This document shows, piece after piece, positions 1 to 7,638 of a DNA stretch of 13,074 bases. The stretch spans positions 3,191 through 16,264 of the forward strand of contig PMJE01000135.1 of the NCBI GenBank assembly GCA_003157315.1. The letters are read 5' to 3'. Below the pieces are notes generated by a model. The model ran no database searches. It was given only the letters and a program-made list of their open reading frames with translations, and was not told the DNA's origin. This DNA is from Myxococcales bacterium. GTDB lineage: Bacteria > Myxococcota > Polyangia > Fen-1088. How positions within the stretch are numbered: position 1 is the first letter of the stretch; each line of letters begins with the position of its first letter. The translations under genes were made by a program, and so were the position numbers.

Positions 1-1035
1 CTTGGCGGCAAGCCTTATCGCTCAAGCGGCGTGGAGCAAACCTCGGTGTGGTGGCTGACCTTTGCCTCGCCCGAGACACTTATCGCATCCTTCACCGACA
101 TTCGCGGCGCGCGGTCTGTGGACGGAGGCCGGAGTTGGAGCCCCAGCCCCAAAGGACTTGTGCTCAACACCACCTATCAGGTGATCGCCGATCCCAGGGG
201 CACGCTCTATGCCGCCACCTCGTCGGTCCATGATCTCTACCAAAGCCTCTACCTGACGGACGGGCGGATCGACAAGGGCACCGGCGCAGTCATGACGTCC
301 GCCAATCAGGGCGCCACCTGGCAGTTGCTGCACGATTTTCGCCATCCTGTGGTCTTTCTGGCCCTGGACCGACGCAGACCGAGCACGCTCTACGCCGCCG
401 TTGTCCACAGCAGAGAAGGCGGCATCTACCTCACGCACGATCTGGAGCGTGGCCCGGGCGCGACCTGGAACCGGCTATCTGTCCCGCCGCGCACCCAAGG
501 CCATCCGTACAACATCCGGCCACTCGCTGATGGCACGTTGCTGGTGACCTACTCGGGCCGCCAGGAAGGCCAGCGGCAATTCACGGACTCGTCGGGCGTG
601 TTCGTGAGTAGCGACGATGGGTTCACCTGGGTCGATCGCTCGGCGCCCAACATGCACTTTGCGACCAAGGATCTCGTGGTGGATGCCAACGATGCGACGG
701 AGAGCACCTGGTACGTGGGTGTGGCGCAACCCGCGGGCGCCATGACCCGCGGCCTTTACCGCACGCGCGACCGCGGTCTGGCGTGGCAGCGGATCTGGGA
801 CGGCGCCAGCGTCGAGTCGTGCAGCTTCGATCCCCGGACCCCGGATCGCCTCTTCGTCACGACCACGGAGGATGGCCTCTGGCGCACGGAGAACGTCAAT
901 ACAACCCAGCCGGACTTCCTGCCTGACCGCGACTATCCCTTCCTGCATCCCCTGCGCCTGTTCTGGCATCCGAGTAACCCGGGTGAGGCATGGGTCACCA
1001 GCTTCGGCGGCGGACTTCGCGCGCGAACTTTCTGA
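1..1035 (+). CDS. BNR/Asp-box beta-propeller protein, 5'-truncated by window edge
   Basis: The reading frame is open from the first base, so the true start lies upstream; a GTG at 31 is in frame, but the codons before it also look coding. The visible part (344 codons plus stop) carries four Asp-box-like motifs of the S-x-D-x-G-x-T-W type: VDGGRSW (about nt 118-138), NQGATW (304-321), DDGFTW (613-630) and DRGLAW (769-786). Such motifs mark blades of sialidase/VPS10/YCF48-like beta-propellers. Intervening text such as DPRGTLYAA and DRRRPSTLYAA matches the strand pattern of glycosidase-like or exo-xyloglucanase-like propellers. No catalytic residues of a true sialidase can be assigned, so the substrate is unknown. 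These proteins are commonly extracellular, but the N-terminus is not visible. It ends 193 nt before the OsmC-family gene and is probably a separate transcription unit. Confidence 0.8.
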   Translation, partial: LGGKPYRSSGVEQTSVWWLTFASPETLIASFTDIRGARSVDGGRSWSPSPKGLVLNTTYQVIADPRGTLYAATSSVHDLYQSLYLTDGRIDKGTGAVMTSANQGATWQLLHDFRHPVVFLALDRRRPSTLYAAVVHSREGGIYLTHDLERGPGATWNRLSVPPRTQGHPYNIRPLADGTLLVTYSGRQEGQRQFTDSSGVFVSSDDGFTWVDRSAPNMHFATKDLVVDANDATESTWYVGVAQPAGAMTRGLYRTRDRGLAWQRIWDGASVESCSFDPRTPDRLFVTTTEDGLWRTENVNTTQPDFLPDRDYPFLHPLRLFWHPSNPGEAWVTSFGGGLRARTF

Positions 1036-1068
1036 TCGACCGTTGCCCGCCACCGTGATTTTCGTCTG

Positions 1069-1141
1069 CTTCGGCACCGAAGTGCGCCAGGCCTATAATA
1101 AAGCACTGCTCGCATTGACTACGGCGCAAGAGTGCTAGAAC
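1069..1141 (+). promoter_or_regulatory. Candidate promoter region with palindrome upstream of the OsmC-family gene
   Basis: Two overlapping candidates are visible. First, a perfect -10 box TATAAT lies at 1094-1099. At its -35 position is a palindrome, CTTCGG-CA-CCGAAG (1069-1082), instead of a good -35 hexamer; this could be an activator or repressor site. Second, TTGACT (1115-1120) is followed after 15 bp by TAGAAC (1136-1141), with an extended -10 TGC at 1133-1135. Either would give a leader of roughly 80-125 nt before the ATG at 1229. A TATAAT box stands out in such GC-rich DNA. The palindrome has no downstream T-tract, so it is a poor terminator. Confidence 0.4.
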
Positions 1142-1228
1142 TGGCGTCGAAGCAAAGCGCCGGCGCCCGCCGCACGAGGCCGCAATTCCGCGGCCAACAG
1201 GGCGTAGTTCGGCGCGGGAGGAGATCCG

Positions 1229-1642
1229 ATGAAACGCAACGCGAGCGCAACCTGGAGTGGAGGCCTGAAAGACGGCCAGGGCAGATTCAGCGTCAGCAGC
1301 GGCGTACTCAAAGACATAAAGTTCAGCTTCCGCACGCGCTTCGAGAACGAGCCGGGGACCAACCCGGAAGAGCTGATCGCCGCGGCCCATGCCAGCTGTT
1401 TCAGCATGGCCTTGAGCGCGCAGCTCGGTGAGCGCGGCATCACCCCGCAAGCCATCGAGACGACATGCGCTGTCACCTTCGAGAGCGGGACATTGAGCAA
1501 GAGCGAGCTTCGGACGACAGTGAAGGCGCGTGGTGCGGACAAGGCCAAGGTCGAAGAGGCGGCCGCTGCCGCCAAGGCGGGCTGCCCGATTTCCAAGCTC
1601 CTCAAGCTCGAAATCGCCCTGGATCTGACCGTCGAGATCTAG
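1229..1642 (+). CDS. osmC: OsmC-family peroxiredoxin
   Basis: A 137-residue protein of the usual length for the OsmC branch of the OsmC/Ohr family, cytoplasmic thiol peroxidases that reduce organic hydroperoxides and hydrogen peroxide. Both catalytic cysteines are present in their usual contexts: Cys57 in [12 protein letters not shown] at the start of the central helix, and Cys119 in [12 protein letters not shown]. The stretch NPEELIAA (45-52) carries the conserved Glu, and Arg residues at 35 and 37 may supply the catalytic Arg. The ATG at 1229 is preceded by a strong Shine-Dalgarno GGGAGGAG (1216-1223) with 5-nt spacing, which fixes the start. The lipoprotein gene follows after 10 nt and may be co-transcribed, although no functional link is evident. 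The OsmC rather than Ohr assignment rests on overall motif style. Confidence 0.92.
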   Translation: MKRNASATWSGGLKDGQGRFSVSSGVLKDIKFSFRTRFENEPGTNPEELIAAAHASCFSMALSAQLGERGITPQAIETTCAVTFESGTLSKSELRTTVKARGADKAKVEEAAAAAKAGCPISKLLKLEIALDLTVEI

Positions 1643-1652
1643 AATACGGACA

Positions 1653-2951
1653 ATGAAACGCGGCCTTTGTCAGCAAGCCTGGTGGCTCTGGGTCGCGGCA
1701 ATCGGAATGGGCGCGCTTGCGCTGGGCGCATGTAGCCGCTCGGGTGGCGCTGCATCCAGCGACGCAGGCGGTGGGACGGCCGGTGTGGCAGGGGTTGGAG
1801 GTGCTGCCGGCACCGGCGGCAGAGCTGGAGCCGGCGGGGCCACAGCCGGCTCCGCGGGGACTGGCGGCATAGGCGGCTTGTCGGGAACCGGTGGCACGAC
1901 AGGCTCTGCGAGCGGGGGCGTGCAGTTTGCCGGTGGCATCGCTGCAACCGGTGGCACGCTCACGGGCGGAAGCGGCGGCGTGAACGCGACCGGCGGCGCG
2001 GCGACCGGCGGCGTGAACGCGACCGGTGGCAGCGCGACCGGTGGCGTACTTTTCACCGGCGGTACCGCGACTGGTGGTGTGATCGCGACCGGCGGCGTGA
2101 ACGCGACCGGCGGCGCGGCGACCGGCGGCGCGGGCGGCGCAAGCACAGTCTTGGATCGGTTCGGGATTCGCATGCTCTACCCGAGCATTGCCAGCGGCAA
2201 GGAGTGGTACGCGAAGTGGGACACGCCAGCCCGCACCTTCACCGGCAAGGACCCGAACGATCCCTGGTTCGACGCTGATCACGGCGATGCCAGCTACAAG
2301 GTGGAGGGCAACGGAACCCTGAAGATCACGGGCGGCGTGCCGCGCATGTATGTGCACGATCCCGCCTTGCTCGACCAGTGGCGCGACGTGGAGATCACCA
2401 TGTACTTCCAGCGCGTGGCTGACAGTGGCACAGCCTGGGGAGGCATGGTGGCCATGGCCCGCACCAATCATGGGACTATCGGACAGGAGACGGTGAACCT
2501 GTGTGACACGCGCGGCATCGACGCGCGCATGCGCTACGACGGGCACATCGACTTCGAAAAAGAGACGGCGCACCCGCAGTCGACCGCCATCCTCAACCAG
2601 ACCCAATGGGCTGGCGGAATGCCATTCAATCAATGGATTGGCTACAAACACGTCGTCTACGATTTGCCCGACGGCACTGTGAAACAGGAGCTTTGGTTCG
2701 ATGACAGCGACGGCGCCAGTGGCGGCAATTGGGTGAAACTGAATGAGCACATCGACGCCGGCACTGACTTTGGCGTGAACGGCACCACTTGTGCCACCGG
2801 CATCGATCCGGCAATGAAACTCACCCGCGACCCGAGCCGATTAGGGTCGGAAACGGGCAAGCCGAACATCACCGTCTACTTCCGCAGCGACAACGTCAGC
2901 AGCGACGGACTCTGGTACAAGAAGGGCAGTATTAGGGAAATCACGCCGTAG
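1653..2951 (+). CDS. Surface lipoprotein with Gly/Thr-rich tether and LamG-like C-terminal domain
   Basis: A 432-residue protein. It begins with a signal peptide: basic MKRG, a hydrophobic stretch at about 9-24, and the lipobox LGAC with the acylated Cys at 27. The next residue is Ser, consistent with outer-membrane sorting. Residues about 30-160 are almost entirely G, A, T, S and V in repeating ATGG/TGG units, forming a flexible tether with no enzymatic motif. Residues about 165-432 form a globular domain. Its text ([42 protein letters not shown]) resembles concanavalin A/LamG-like jelly-roll domains linked to carbohydrate binding or polysaccharide lyases. No catalytic residues are identified. 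Tethered lipoproteins of this kind are very common in Polyangiales myxobacteria. The Shine-Dalgarno is weak (CGGA at 1647-1650), so translation may be coupled to the upstream gene. Confidence 0.85.
   Translation: MKRGLCQQAWWLWVAAIGMGALALGACSRSGGAASSDAGGGTAGVAGVGGAAGTGGRAGAGGATAGSAGTGGIGGLSGTGGTTGSASGGVQFAGGIAATGGTLTGGSGGVNATGGAATGGVNATGGSATGGVLFTGGTATGGVIATGGVNATGGAATGGAGGASTVLDRFGIRMLYPSIASGKEWYAKWDTPARTFTGKDPNDPWFDADHGDASYKVEGNGTLKITGGVPRMYVHDPALLDQWRDVEITMYFQRVADSGTAWGGMVAMARTNHGTIGQETVNLCDTRGIDARMRYDGHIDFEKETAHPQSTAILNQTQWAGGMPFNQWIGYKHVVYDLPDGTVKQELWFDDSDGASGGNWVKLNEHIDAGTDFGVNGTTCATGIDPAMKLTRDPSRLGSETGKPNITVYFRSDNVSSDGLWYKKGSIREITP
1755..2145 (+). repeat. Coding low-complexity repeats (ATGG/TGG units), including a 41-bp perfect direct repeat
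   Basis: This is the tether-coding part of the lipoprotein gene. It is built from irregular repeats of about 12-30 bp around GCGACCGGCGGC. A perfect 41-bp direct repeat occurs at 1973-2013 and 2090-2130, offset by 117 bp (39 codons), so the frame is kept. The pattern favours slippage or recombination that changes tether length without breaking the protein. Confidence 0.85.
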
Positions 2952-2977
2952 GCACGAGTGCTTGGCTTGGGCATCCA

Positions 2978-3319
2978 CTACAGTGCGTCGATCAGTTTCC
3001 GCAGCGGATCGAGAATTGCGGGTAGGTCCTCGCGCGCGGTCTTCCAAAGTGTTTCGTTGGTCACGCCGAAGTACTCGTGCACGACTATGTTCCGCATGGC
3101 GCGCATCTCGGCCCACGGGATCTCCGGGTGCGCCGCAATAACTTCATCGGGAATGTGCGTCGCTGCCTCGCCGATGATACCGAAGCAATGAGAAACGGCG
3201 TCGACCGTCAGTTCGTCGTCGACGAACATGGCGAGATCCTTGCCCTTGACATAGCGGGCGATTCGGGTGGCTGCGTCCAGGATATCCTCGACGCGAAGAC
3301 GCCATTCCCTAGGCGGCAC
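2978..3319 (-). CDS. hepT: HepT-like ribonuclease toxin (DUF86)
   Basis: A 113-residue all-helical HEPN-fold protein and the toxin of a HepT-MntA pair. The HEPN catalytic signature R-x4-H-x-Y is present as Arg76, His81 and Tyr83 (RNIVVHEY), as required for RNase activity. In characterised pairs the antitoxin adds AMP to this Tyr. Other family-typical text is VSHCFGIIGEAATHIP (42-57). The start is a GTG at 3319; the nearby ATG is out of frame. A Shine-Dalgarno GAGG lies at 3326-3329 (minus strand) with 6-nt spacing. The gene overlaps the end of mntA by 11 nt, so the two are translated together. It converges on the lipoprotein gene with a 26-nt gap. The pair borders the CRISPR-Cas locus on its left. 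Confidence 0.93.
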   Translation of the reverse strand: MPPREWRLRVEDILDAATRIARYVKGKDLAMFVDDELTVDAVSHCFGIIGEAATHIPDEVIAAHPEIPWAEMRAMRNIVVHEYFGVTNETLWKTAREDLPAILDPLRKLIDAL

Positions 3320-3599
3320 GAACAGCCTCGGAGAAGATGCGTTCGCGCAGTTGGCGCTTGACAGCCTCGCGCATGACCAAATCGACGCGGCAGTTTAGAA
3401 TCTCCCCCAGCCTCCGCTGAACCCGGAAGAAGTGGAAGAGGCCAACCGGCCTGTCGAACTCGACGAGCAGGTCGACGTCACTGTTCGGGCCGGCCTCGCC
3501 CCGCGCCACCGACCCAAACAGTTCGAGCGAGCGCACGCCAAGGGAAACGATCTCGGGGCGAGCGTCGGATAGCCGTCGCAGAACCTGGTCGCGCGTCAT
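3309..3599 (-). CDS. mntA: MntA-like minimal nucleotidyltransferase antitoxin
   Basis: A 96-residue protein of the Pol-beta-like minimal nucleotidyltransferase family. The active-site signature G-S-x10-D-x-D is complete: Gly29-Ser30 followed by Asp41 and Asp43 (SDVDLLVEF). Asp73 in RVDLV fits the third metal-binding carboxylate. By family knowledge it neutralises HepT by AMPylating the Tyr of the R-x4-H-x-Y motif, with the pair forming a cytoplasmic complex. It is the first gene of a two-gene operon. There is no Shine-Dalgarno before the ATG at 3599, but an extended -10 element lies 6 nt upstream, so the mRNA is probably leaderless. The gene is divergent from the broken WYL regulator, with 203 nt between them and no other supported gene there. 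Confidence 0.93.
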   Translation of the reverse strand: MTRDQVLRRLSDARPEIVSLGVRSLELFGSVARGEAGPNSDVDLLVEFDRPVGLFHFFRVQRRLGEILNCRVDLVMREAVKRQLRERIFSEAVRAA

Positions 3600-3605
3600 G
3601 CGGTG

Positions 3606-3614
3606 ATTGTAGCA
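3606..3614 (-). promoter_or_regulatory. Extended -10 promoter for a leaderless mntA transcript
   Basis: On the minus strand TGC (3614-3612) directly precedes TACAAT (3611-3606), one mismatch from the consensus -10, forming an extended -10 element. Six bases later is the mntA ATG (3599-3597), so the expected transcription start falls on or next to the start codon. There is no Shine-Dalgarno in between. No good -35 hexamer is seen, as is common for extended -10 promoters. Confidence 0.6.
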
Positions 3615-3802
3615 CGCGCCGGGCGCCGGTTACCTGACGCCATCGGCACCGCGCCCATGCATCCAGGGCTGGCCTGGCGCTTCGCCGAGCCAGCGTGGTG
3701 TCGATGAATCGCGAGCCAAGAGCGTGCCACGCATAATCCGCGCCTGGTTGCAGCAGAACGGGTGTACCATCGCATCCGGCCATTTTGCGGCCACAGAGAT
3801 CG

Positions 3803-4746
3803 ATGCCCCGCAACGATCGGATAGTGCGAGTCGAGACAGTGAAAAGCGCCCTGCTGTCGTCACGACAAGGCGTATCGCTGAAGGTTCTGGCCGATCGTCA
3901 CGATTGGAAGCTGCGCAATCTGTACCGCGACATCGATGCGCTGGAATCCGCCGGGTACATCATCAGGCACGAAAACAACCGCTACTGGATCGAAGGCACG
4001 CGCGAGCGCGCCGCCAGCGCCCCCGACGCCGACGAGCGCCTGGCCCTGTACCTGGCCCGGCAAAACGCCCGCGCTTGGAAAGAGACTTCGCTGGGCAAGG
4101 CGCTCGATCGCCTGTGGCATCGCGTGAGCGCCACCGGCGACGGCCAGGCCGCCCTGGTTCCTGTCGAGTCAGCGCCCTGGATCACCACCCGCGAGTGGAG
4201 CGGCATCGACTACGCCGCCCACCGGCAGATTTTGATGACCCTGGAACGTGCCACGCGGCGCTGGAAACCCTGTACCTGATTGCCTGGTGTCGCCTGCGCC
4301 AGGACGTGCGCGTCTTCGCCGTCCACCGCTTTCTGGCCGTCGCCCTGACAGACGAGATCTGCCCGCCTCGGTCGCAAACCCGATCCCGCGCAGCCCTGCA
4401 CAAGGCTTTTCGCGTGTGGCGAAGCGAGCACGTGACCAAGATTCGCATCTGGTTCGCGCGCGAGATCGCCGACGAGATCCGCGAGCGCAAGTGGCTGGCC
4501 GACCAAAAGCTGGAAGAGGCGAGCGATGGGGTGGTGCTATCAGCGGAAGTCGCGGGCCTGGCCGAGGTGGAGAGGTGGATCTTGAGCTACGGCCCCGGCG
4601 CCAAGGTGCTGGCCCCGATCGAGCTGGCAAGCAGCGTGGCCAAGAAGCTGCGCGAGGGGGCGGCGAGGTACCGGATGGGGGGAGCTGACGAATCGTTGTC
4701 CCGTGCTGACAAACGAGGGGCGCACAGTGGGGGAGATGGGAAATGA
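3803..4746 (+). pseudogene. WYL-domain transcriptional regulator, broken by internal deletion and frameshift
   Basis: The N-terminal part (ATG 3803 to TGA 4277-4279) encodes a DeoR/HTH_11-type winged helix: SLKVLADRHDWKLRNLYRDI, then DALESAGYIIRHENNRYWI. A helical linker (DERLALYLARQNAR) and the start of a WYL core (REWSGIDYAAHRQILMTLE) follow. The rest of the WYL/WCX region reads in a different frame, from about 4246 to the TGA ending at 4746: LETLYLIAWCRLRQDVRVFAV, then KIRIWFAREIADEI and WILSYGPGAKVLAP. Roughly 30 residues normally found between the DYAAH helix and the YL strand appear to be missing, so a deletion near 4250-4262 is more likely than a single-base error. WYL proteins of this type often control defence loci. 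It is encoded co-directionally 108 nt upstream of cas3. The promoter is unclear; CATAAT at 3732-3737 is the only -10-like element. Two shorter separate proteins remain possible. Confidence 0.75.
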
Positions 4747-4760
4747 GGACAACCAGACGA

Positions 4761-4785
4761 ATTCCGTCATGGGCGATGACGGAAT
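4761..4785. promoter_or_regulatory. Perfect 10-bp inverted repeat, candidate operator of the cas operon
   Basis: ATTCCGTCAT (4761-4770), a GGGCG spacer (4771-4775) and ATGACGGAAT (4776-4785) form a perfect inverted repeat. It lies in the 108-nt gap between the broken regulator and cas3, ending 69 nt before the cas3 ATG. No T-run follows, which argues against an intrinsic terminator. Size and position suit the operator of a dimeric winged-helix regulator. The link to the WYL protein is inference from position. Confidence 0.6.
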
Positions 4786-4812
4786 CTGGCGCGGGGCGCC
4801 CTGGGGGGCAAA

Positions 4813-4849
4813 CGCCCGTTGGGGACGAACGCAAACAGCGGGCGAGGAA
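4813..4849 (+). promoter_or_regulatory. Possible leader hairpin next to the cas3 ribosome binding site
   Basis: CGCCCGTTG (4813-4821) can pair with CAGCGGGCG (4836-4844) to form a 9-bp stem with one G-U pair and a 14-nt loop. The stem touches the first base of the cas3 Shine-Dalgarno GAGGAA (4844-4849), which has 5-nt spacing to the ATG at 4855. It could limit ribosome access, but stems like this also arise by chance in GC-rich DNA. Confidence 0.3.
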
Positions 4850-4854
4850 TAGCG

Positions 4855-7638
4855 ATGTCTGAACAGACCGAACACCGTGATCTCAGCTACTTCCGCACGA
4901 AGTTCGAGGCGTTGACGGGTTTCTCGCCCATGCCTTGGCAGGAGCAGGTGTTTCTCCGTTTCCTCTCCGACAACGTCCCGTCAGCCTGCGATATCCCGAC
5001 AGGCTTGGGCAAAACTGCGGTAATCGGAATCTGGCTTCTTGCGCTTGCACTTCAGGCGCAGCGGGGTGAGGTGCGACTACCCAGGCGGCTCGTGTACGTG
5101 GTGAACCGCCGGACCGTGGTGGACCAAGCCACGCGCGAGGCTGAGCAGATGCGTGAAGCCCTCGCGACACCGGCCCTCAGGATGGAAGCACAAGCGCTCA
5201 CGGGCCTCTGCATCGGCGCGGCGGATGCACCGCTTGCCATCAGCACTTTGCGCGGTCAGTTCGCAGACAATGCCGAATGGCGCGTCGACCCGGCTCGGGC
5301 CGCCATCGTCGTCGGAACCGTAGACATGATCGGCAGCAGGCTGCTCTTTTCGGGCTACGGCTGCGGTTTCAAGTCCAGGCCACTTCACGCTGGCTTTCTC
5401 GGTCAGGATTCGCTTCTCGTACACGACGAGGCTCATCTAGAGCCGGCATTCCAGAACCTGATCGCCGCCATCGAGACGGAGCAGAAGCGTTGCCACGACA
5501 TCCGGCCTCTTCGGGTGATGGCGCTGACGGCTACATCGCGGGACAACCATTCCGCGTGCGGTCTCACGGATGCTGAACGAAACCCGGATTCCATTCCAGA
5601 TGCGGGTAAACCGCTTCGAGAAGTCTGGAAACGCATCGCCGCCAAGAAGGGAATCAAGTTCCACTCTGCCGAAGACGAAGACGCCATCCCCGACAAGATC
5701 TTGGCGCTTGCCAAGGAACATGAGGACAGCGGACAAGCGATCCTCCTATTCCTCCGAAGAGTCGACCACGTCGAGAGGGTCGCGTCGCAACTGCCCAAGA
5801 AGCGGACCCAGACCCTCACCGGCACGATGCGCGGACACGAGCGCGATGCCCTGGTCATCGGGGATTGCGTGTTCGCGCGGTTTTTGCCCAAGCCCATGCT
5901 GGGCGTGACACCGGCGAGCGGCACAGTGTATCTCGTTTGCACCTCGGCGGGTGAAGTGGGCGTCAACATCTCAGCCGACCATCTCGTCTGCGATCTGACC
6001 CCCTTTGACAGCATGGCCCAGCGCTTCGGTCGTGTGAACCGCTTCGGCAACGGCGACGCAAGGATCGACATCGTGCACTCCGTCCCGGACTCTCAAGAAG
6101 GGGATGCCCCTCGAGCGGGCGACGCGGGAGATCTACCCGGTGCGGGCGAGGCTGACGGCGCTGCGAGTCCTGACATCGAAGCAGAGGACAAGAATGGGGA
6201 GGATGCGGACGGAGATGTTTCGCCATATGACCGGGCACGAACGAATACCTTGCGACTCCTGGGCCGGCTGGCTGCGCGGGACGACGGCAGGCGGGATGCC
6301 AGTCCACGCGGTCTGGCGGTCTTGCCGCCGGCAGATCGCCAAGCCTGCTTTACGCCCGCACCGGTGATCTTGCCGGTCACCGACATTCTGTTCGATGCAT
6401 GGGCGTTGACATCCGTGCGGGAGAAGATGCCGGGAAGACCACCGGTCGCCGACTGGCTGCACGGTATCGCGGAGTGGGAGGAGCCTGAGACTCACGTAGG
6501 GTGGCGAACCGAGGTTGGTTTGCTGACCGGCGACCTCCTGGAGCAGACCGCGCCCGAGGATCTGCTCGACGACTACCCGCTCAAGCCTCATGAGCTGCTG
6601 CGCGACACCCGTAGTCGCGTTGAGCGGGAGATCAAGAACCTCGCCAAGGAACCCGAGAACAGGCTGCAGCCAGTTTGGCTGCGCGGCGACGATGGCAAGG
6701 TAGAGGTGACGACGCTCGCCGATATCGTTGACGCCGACCGCATGAATCTCAGGGGAATGACAGTCCTGCTACCGCCCAAAATGGGTGGTCTGACGGTCCG
6801 AGGCACACTCGACGGCAAGGCCCAGTTCGATGAAGAAATCCGCTACGACGTGGCAGACGACTGGAAAGACGAACATGGGGATTCCCGGCGAAAGCGCCTG
6901 TGGGACGATGAACGCGCACCACGAGGGATGCGCCTCGTGTGCATGATTGACTGCAGGCCTGACGCCGCCGAGGAAAGCGACAGTGAAGAAGCAAGCGTGA
7001 GGCGTTGGTGGCGCTGGTACGTTCAGCCGCGTTCAGCAGATGATGATGGATCACGGGCCGCCGAGAACCCGCAAGAGCTCGGGCCTCACCTCGAGTGGGC
7101 AACCCGGTACGGGACGGAACTCGTTGCTCGGCTCGGGCTCGATGATCCTGCCAAGACCGCTATCGCCCTCGCCGCTGGTTGGCACGATCGAGGCAAGCGG
7201 CGCGGGATCTGGCAGCGCGCCGTGGGAAACAGGGACTACCCCGCTACCGTGCTGGCGAAACCCGCCGGTGGGATGAACATCGCCAACCTGAACAACTACC
7301 GCCACGAATTGGGTTCGTTGCTTGAGGTCCTGGCGGACGGAGAGTTCGGCCCGCTACCGCCAGAAGTGCAGGACCTCGTGCTGCACTTCATCGCCAGCCA
7401 CCACGGTCGCGCCCGCCCGCATTTCTTTGAGGGCGAGGCATTCGACAATGAGCGTCCCGAAGCTGCGGCCATCGAAGTGGCCCGCGAAGCTCCACGCCGG
7501 TTCGCCCGCCTCCAGCGGCAGTACGGCCGTTGGGGGCTCGCCTACCTCGAATCGCTGCTTCGCGCCGCCGATGCCCTGGCGTCTCAGGCTGGGCCAGCAG
7601 GGCCTCCCACAACGAGCCCGCCCGGAGGTGTTCGATGA
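4855..7638 (+). CDS. cas3: Type I-G (I-U) CRISPR helicase-nuclease Cas3, C-terminal HD domain
   Basis: A 927-residue protein that would be recruited by the crRNA-guided complex to unwind and cut target DNA. Superfamily 2 helicase motifs occur in order: Walker A IPTGLGKT (47-54), DEAH box HDEAH (Asp191-His194), motif III LTATS (224-228) and motif VI QRFGRVNRFG (389-398). An acidic, low-complexity insert spans about 412-457. The HD nuclease domain is C-terminal: WHDRGK with His777-Asp778, RHELG (816-820), SHHGRARP with His849-His850, and AADAL with Asp906. The helicase-then-HD order, reversed from most Cas3 proteins, is typical of subtype I-G/I-U. The ATG at 4855 is chosen because GAGGAA (4844-4849) precedes it; a TTG at 4819 is less likely. 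Its TGA overlaps the csb3 start (ATGA). No key residue is missing. Confidence 0.94.
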   Translation: MSEQTEHRDLSYFRTKFEALTGFSPMPWQEQVFLRFLSDNVPSACDIPTGLGKTAVIGIWLLALALQAQRGEVRLPRRLVYVVNRRTVVDQATREAEQMREALATPALRMEAQALTGLCIGAADAPLAISTLRGQFADNAEWRVDPARAAIVVGTVDMIGSRLLFSGYGCGFKSRPLHAGFLGQDSLLVHDEAHLEPAFQNLIAAIETEQKRCHDIRPLRVMALTATSRDNHSACGLTDAERNPDSIPDAGKPLREVWKRIAAKKGIKFHSAEDEDAIPDKILALAKEHEDSGQAILLFLRRVDHVERVASQLPKKRTQTLTGTMRGHERDALVIGDCVFARFLPKPMLGVTPASGTVYLVCTSAGEVGVNISADHLVCDLTPFDSMAQRFGRVNRFGNGDARIDIVHSVPDSQEGDAPRAGDAGDLPGAGEADGAASPDIEAEDKNGEDADGDVSPYDRARTNTLRLLGRLAARDDGRRDASPRGLAVLPPADRQACFTPAPVILPVTDILFDAWALTSVREKMPGRPPVADWLHGIAEWEEPETHVGWRTEVGLLTGDLLEQTAPEDLLDDYPLKPHELLRDTRSRVEREIKNLAKEPENRLQPVWLRGDDGKVEVTTLADIVDADRMNLRGMTVLLPPKMGGLTVRGTLDGKAQFDEEIRYDVADDWKDEHGDSRRKRLWDDERAPRGMRLVCMIDCRPDAAEESDSEEASVRRWWRWYVQPRSADDDGSRAAENPQELGPHLEWATRYGTELVARLGLDDPAKTAIALAAGWHDRGKRRGIWQRAVGNRDYPATVLAKPAGGMNIANLNNYRHELGSLLEVLADGEFGPLPPEVQDLVLHFIASHHGRARPHFFEGEAFDNERPEAAAIEVAREAPRRFARLQRQYGRWGLAYLESLLRAADALASQAGPAGPPTTSPPGGVR

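Noticed and set aside
1602..2750. Long minus-strand open frame opposite the lipoprotein gene
   Set aside because: It is Arg/Ala-rich antisense of a repetitive GC-rich gene. The plus strand has a signal peptide, lipobox and a coherent domain.
3478..3863. Minus-strand open frames covering the 203-nt gap between mntA and the WYL regulator
   Set aside because: They overlap mntA or the WYL helix-turn-helix in other frames, have no family resemblance, and would place mntA's promoter inside coding sequence.
4258..4280. Programmed ribosomal frameshift joining the two halves of the WYL regulator
   Set aside because: The bases before the stop read AAA-CCC in the zero frame and do not form a canonical X-XXY-YYZ slippery site. 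A segment of the WYL core also seems to be missing, which a frameshift alone would not explain.
6104..6367. Alternative frame within cas3 over the acidic insert, suggesting a double frameshift
   Set aside because: The main frame stays open, and it rejoins plausible Cas3 sequence (SPYDRARTNTLRLLGRL) right after the insert without needing indels.
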